Below, piece after piece: positions 62,221-64,000 of a stretch of 64,000 bases of DNA. Source of the stretch: Desulfobacterales bacterium (GTDB lineage: Bacteria; Desulfobacterota; Desulfobacteria; Desulfobacterales; SURF-7); the NCBI GenBank assembly GCA_028277765.1, contig JANQFQ010000076.1, positions 1-64,000 of the forward strand. The letters run 5' to 3'. A program made the position numbers and the translations under genes. Positions within the stretch are counted from its first letter, which is position 1. Each line of letters begins with the position of its first letter. The notes below the pieces were generated by a model that worked only from the letters and a program-made list of their open reading frames with translations, was not told the origin of the DNA and made no database searches.

Positions 62221-63564
62221 TTAATCCTTTTTCTCAAATTTAATCGCATACCAGTCGATTTTTCTGGTCATGTACATAACGATACTCAGCATCACAAACA
62301 GACCGATACTCCCCATGGAGAGTGTATAGTCCTTAAGCTGCAAGAGTATGTACATATAAGAATAAAGTGCGATAAGGACACTACAAACCATGGCTGATAA
62401 TTTTGTGTTTTTAAGAATGCTTTTTGCATAGCCGGTTATCAAAAGAATGATTGATATACTAGATACAGCATAGGCTATGTTAAAGTTTATATGTTCTGAT
62501 AAGGAAATCAGAAGGGAGTAAAAGACAATTATCGCAAGGCCGATCAGTAAATACTGTATGGGATGCACTCTTAATTTGTTCATAACTTCAGATATAAAGA
62601 ACGCTGTAAATGTAAGCACAATAAACAATAAGGCATATTTTGTTGTTCGCATTGATTTCTGATAAATATCTACAGGGATATACAGGTTAACGCCAAACGC
62701 AGATTTTTGCAAACGGTATCTTCCGCCGGTCCAGGTTTGCGGATAATCTCTGTTTAAATGAAGGATTTTCCATTCCGCGTTAAATCCTTTTTCCTCTTTT
62801 TCTCTGATGGTATACTTCAACGGCATATAGGCACCGCAAAAACTTGGATTTGTCCAGGTTGACTTCATTTTAACGGTTGTTGTTTTGCCAACCGGTATAA
62901 AATCAATTTTATGGCAGCCATTAAGATTGATAATGAATTTAAAAGGGTATTTTTTATTCATTTCATCAAGACTTATTTTTGAGCTGATACCGGAACAGAT
63001 AATATCATTTGATTCAATACCTGGGCTCATGGAAAGTGAATGATCGTTAAATGTTGCCATAATCTGATCTTTTATGCCGCGCATATCTGTGATACCAATA
63101 GAAATAGACGCGCCAGACCAGAGAATATTCTCAGGAGGAATATTGATCCCTTTTATTTGTGGACATGAAAAGTTGCCGGTTAATTCTAATTTAGCATTAT
63201 ATAAGGCCACTTCATAAATTCCTCTGTGCCGCGGAACAGGCGAGATGTCACTCGCTATAACAATATCATCAGGGAGAATATGTATAAAACTGGTGGCAGC
63301 TATCTTTCTTCCCCTTGAATCAATCTGGTTTGTCCTATACGGTATAGAAATGATCGGTCCTGTTATGGTCTGCTCATGGCCCCACTTTGAACTGATTTCA
63401 TTGATAACTGCCTTCTTTCTCCCTTCTCTTTCACGGATTAGAGATTTAATCATCGGGGTCGGTATCAGCAGGATCAGGATCAGGATAACGATGGTAACAA
63501 TTTTAAAGCTTACTGAATTGTTCATGGTAATAGGTAATTTTTTAAAAGGTTTTGGTTGCTCCAT
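62221..63564 (-). CDS. creD: CreD-like inner membrane protein
   Basis: 447 residues. Starts with a membrane helix (about 18-40) then a large periplasmic domain (SKWGHEQTITGPIISIPY; FAADVYPI-type MPLKYTIREKEEKGF; LVIPVDIY-like) and ends with five or six membrane segments (about 305-435). This is the arrangement of CreD, known from the CreBC envelope-stress regulon and colicin resistance. No creBC two-component genes are in the window. It is the first gene of the minus-strand envelope cluster. AGGAGG ribosome site before the ATG. Confidence 0.88.
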   Translation of the reverse strand: MEQPKPFKKLPITMNNSVSFKIVTIVILILILLIPTPMIKSLIREREGRKKAVINEISSKWGHEQTITGPIISIPYRTNQIDSRGRKIAATSFIHILPDDIVIASDISPVPRHRGIYEVALYNAKLELTGNFSCPQIKGINIPPENILWSGASISIGITDMRGIKDQIMATFNDHSLSMSPGIESNDIICSGISSKISLDEMNKKYPFKFIINLNGCHKIDFIPVGKTTTVKMKSTWTNPSFCGAYMPLKYTIREKEEKGFNAEWKILHLNRDYPQTWTGGRYRLQKSAFGVNLYIPVDIYQKSMRTTKYALLFIVLTFTAFFISEVMNKLRVHPIQYLLIGLAIIVFYSLLISLSEHINFNIAYAVSSISIILLITGYAKSILKNTKLSAMVCSVLIALYSYMYILLQLKDYTLSMGSIGLFVMLSIVMYMTRKIDWYAIKFEKKD

Positions 63565-63778
63565 GTTATTACCTCCTTTTTATCTAAAGCGTTAAATAGC
63601 TATGAGCTTTGTCCCTTTTAGCTTCAGAGTAAATCATAAGTTTGAAATAATGATGAAAGAACTGTGAATTTTTCATGAAAATGTGTCTCCTGAAAATTGT
63701 AGATTATCATCCGAATAATCCGCCAAAAAAGGAAACGGGCCTTTGCTAAAAGTGGTTTAACGAAAAATTGCGCAATAT

Positions 63779-63821
63779 CTCAAACCCCAAACTTTTTTGG
63801 TCGGAGTTCATTCGTGGTTAG
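63779..63821 (-). repeat. AACTCCGACC repeat, second copy
   Basis: The reverse complement carries the same 43-base unit as 31968-32010. It lies intergenically upstream of the creD cluster and downstream of the cut gene. Confidence 0.5.
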
Positions 63822-63842
63822 CTTCTAAATCAATTTTTCTTT

Positions 63843-64000
63843 TTAAAAATAGTCATAATTGATGAAAAATTCTTGGTTAAGTAACCATTTCTCAATCATA
63901 GATTCATCAAATAGTTTCCCAAATACAATATAATCAGAGCTCAATAATGTCGGCGAAAAATTCGGGTACTCGGAGAGTACAAATAGATATCCATGTGCAT
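63843..64000 (-). CDS. C-terminal end of an unidentified protein (cut by window edge)
   Basis: On the minus strand an open frame enters from the right edge (first full codon at 63998) and stops with TAA at 63843-63845, giving 51 residues such as VLSEYPNFSPTLLSSDYIVFGKLFDESM. The composition is protein-like and AT-rich. No family can be assigned from this end. Confidence 0.5.
   Translation of the reverse strand, partial: AHGYLFVLSEYPNFSPTLLSSDYIVFGKLFDESMIEKWLLNQEFFINYDYF

Overview
The window reads as a chromosomal segment of an anaerobic, acetyl-CoA-pathway bacterium, most likely a sulfate-reducing Desulfobacterota of the Desulfobacterales type. This is an inference. It rests on a complete CODH/ACS gene set (acsD, cooS/acsA, acsB, acsC, acsE) with a corrinoid-protein activator (RACo-type) nearby, on the gene order def-fmt-rsmB-PASTA-rpe that I associate with delta-proteobacterial groups, on paired acyl-CoA dehydrogenases and CoA-transferases, and on moderate G+C with many short dispersed repeats.

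Layout. 1-1.9 kb: end of a cut gene, then a DUF4143 ATPase gene lying between a tRNA-Leu 3'-end fragment and an intact tRNA-Leu(CAG). 2-9.6 kb: housekeeping block on the plus strand (ribF, a flippase-like membrane protein, def, fmt, rsmB, PASTA protein, rpe, aroQ). 9.9-15.8 kb: mixed genes (chemoreceptor, ArsP-type permease, a small tandem-repeat protein, radical SAM protein, SDR). 16-29.3 kb: carbon metabolism core: RACo-type activator, a secreted subtilase, then the CODH/ACS operon ending at a strong terminator. 29.4-34.5 kb: AT-rich accessory island beginning next to another tRNA-like 3' fragment, with an AbiEi-like/Fic fusion, small and broken membrane genes, a decayed EEP-family gene and an overlapping small-ORF/nucleotidyltransferase pair. 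34.5-39.5 kb: second chemoreceptor, TatD nuclease, methyltransferase, SGNH-like protein. 39.7-50.6 kb: acyl-CoA dehydrogenase pair (minus strand), two exported repeat proteins, nitronate monooxygenase-like protein and two class III CoA-transferases. 50.9-57.4 kb: AcpH, several lipoproteins, PilZ and TraB proteins, PurN, DUF2459 lipoprotein, a 5'-truncated epimerase. 57.4-63.6 kb: minus-strand envelope cluster of CreD, DUF1287, a GH18-like protein, a C92-type cysteine hydrolase and an L,D-transpeptidase, followed by a linalool-dehydratase-like membrane protein and two small membrane proteins. A cut gene closes the window.

How it fits together. The acs genes encode the carbonyl branch of the Wood-Ljungdahl pathway: AcsE moves the methyl group from methyl-tetrahydrofolate to the AcsCD corrinoid protein, CooS handles CO/CO2, and AcsB joins methyl, CO and CoA. 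The RACo-type protein is expected to re-reduce inactivated cobalt. The ACAD and CoA-transferase genes suggest growth on CoA-activated organic acids, and the same pathway could run in reverse to oxidise acetyl-CoA. The envelope cluster looks like a peptidoglycan- or cell-surface-directed set.

The most distinctive non-genic signal is a dense population of short dispersed repeats. Several end within 1-26 bases of start codons that lack a clear Shine-Dalgarno sequence; others form the last codons or stop codons of genes.
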